NCBI GenBank assembly: GCA_023435645.1
Contig: JAEYRK010000035.1
Coordinates: forward strand, 1-15,839
Reading direction: 5' to 3'
DNA: 15,839 bases
Origin: Bacillota bacterium
GTDB lineage: Bacteria > Bacillota > Clostridia > Lachnospirales > Lachnospiraceae
Positions 15,721-15,839 of this stretch are shown in pieces. The notes below the pieces were generated by a model. That model was not told where the DNA came from. It ran no database searches and saw only the letters and a program-made list of their open reading frames with translations. The stretch's first letter is position 1; every line of letters starts with the position of its first letter. Made by a program: the position numbers and the translations under genes.

Positions 15721-15839
15721 ACCACCGGCTTAGCCGGTGGTTTGTTTATCCCCCTATAAGGGGGTGATACCTGCTTGCGCCCGGAAGGCGCACTGAAGGT
15801 TCTGCCAGCTGCACTTCATTCTCGGGCTAGCCCTAAAGG
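15721..15839. mobile_element. Probable end of an IS200/IS605-type element (possible TnpB guide-RNA region), truncated by window
   Basis: Four compact hairpins follow one another: ACCACCGGCT/AGCCGGTGGT (15721-15741), CCCCC/GGGGG with a five-base loop (15750-15764), GCGCC/GGCGC (15777-15791) and the palindrome GGGCTAGCCC (15824-15833). No protein frame accounts for them. Short subterminal imperfect palindromes with such structure are typical of IS200/IS605 ends, and the CCACCGGCTWAGCCGGTGG hairpin resembles ends I recall from clostridial tnpA/tnpB elements. If a leftward tnpB lies beyond the window, the minus-strand RNA here would be its guide-RNA scaffold ending near 15705-15720. It could instead be a left end before a rightward tnpA, or an unrelated structured RNA. 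Confidence 0.5.

Larger units (their letters stand above)
15450..15839. other. Gene-free region upstream of the regulator operon
   Basis: This 390-base stretch carries, from left to right: the leader and promoter of the regulator operon (15450-15591), an imperfect hairpin (15623-15657) and a hairpin cluster resembling an insertion-element end (15721-15839). No convincing protein-coding frame is seen before the window ends. Confidence 0.6.

Overview
The window looks like a chromosomal segment of a Firmicute, most likely a Clostridia member of the Lachnospiraceae type. The reasons are the low-to-medium GC sequence, strong AGGAGG-type ribosome binding sites, a YesM/YesN-type two-component system, a DUF4256 protein, and lipobox-bearing substrate-binding proteins. 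This placement is an inference from gene content. All ten complete genes lie on the minus strand, so transcription runs from high to low coordinates.

Right to left, the layout is as follows. (1) 15450-15839 has no gene. It holds a cluster of hairpins at the window edge that resembles an IS200/IS605 (TnpB-type) element end, and a good promoter reading left. (2) 15449-11277 is an overlapping operon: a YesN-type response regulator, a YesM-type sensor kinase, and a membrane-tethered YtfQ-like sugar-binding lipoprotein. (3) 11070-6233 is a complete sugar ABC transporter in the E. coli ytfQ-ytfR-ytfT-yjfF order: binding lipoprotein, double ATPase and two permeases. The second binding protein is a close paralogue of the transport one. 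Together these seven genes look like a three-component sensor controlling its adjacent furanose-type sugar importer. (4) 6005-5439 is a lone DUF4256 protein of unknown function, followed by a textbook intrinsic terminator. (5) 5237-2864 is a two-gene encapsulin operon: a Family 2A (SrpI-like) HK97-fold shell protein and a SufS-type cysteine desulfurase with a ~66-residue N-terminal extension, which is the cargo. The genes overlap by 14 nt and a terminator-like hairpin follows them. (6) 2479-59 is an 806-residue protein of unknown function with its own strong promoter, a glycine/alanine-rich segment, coiled-coil stretches and a C-terminal domain resembling that of ribosomal protein L7/L12. Another leftward gene may begin at base 9.

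The most exciting content is the encapsulin nanocompartment. The shell and its desulfurase cargo are recognisable members of a known but recently described system. Here it is in a minimal two-gene form, with no rhodanese, serine acetyltransferase or other Suf genes in the window. The least explained gene is the 806-residue L7/L12-tailed protein.
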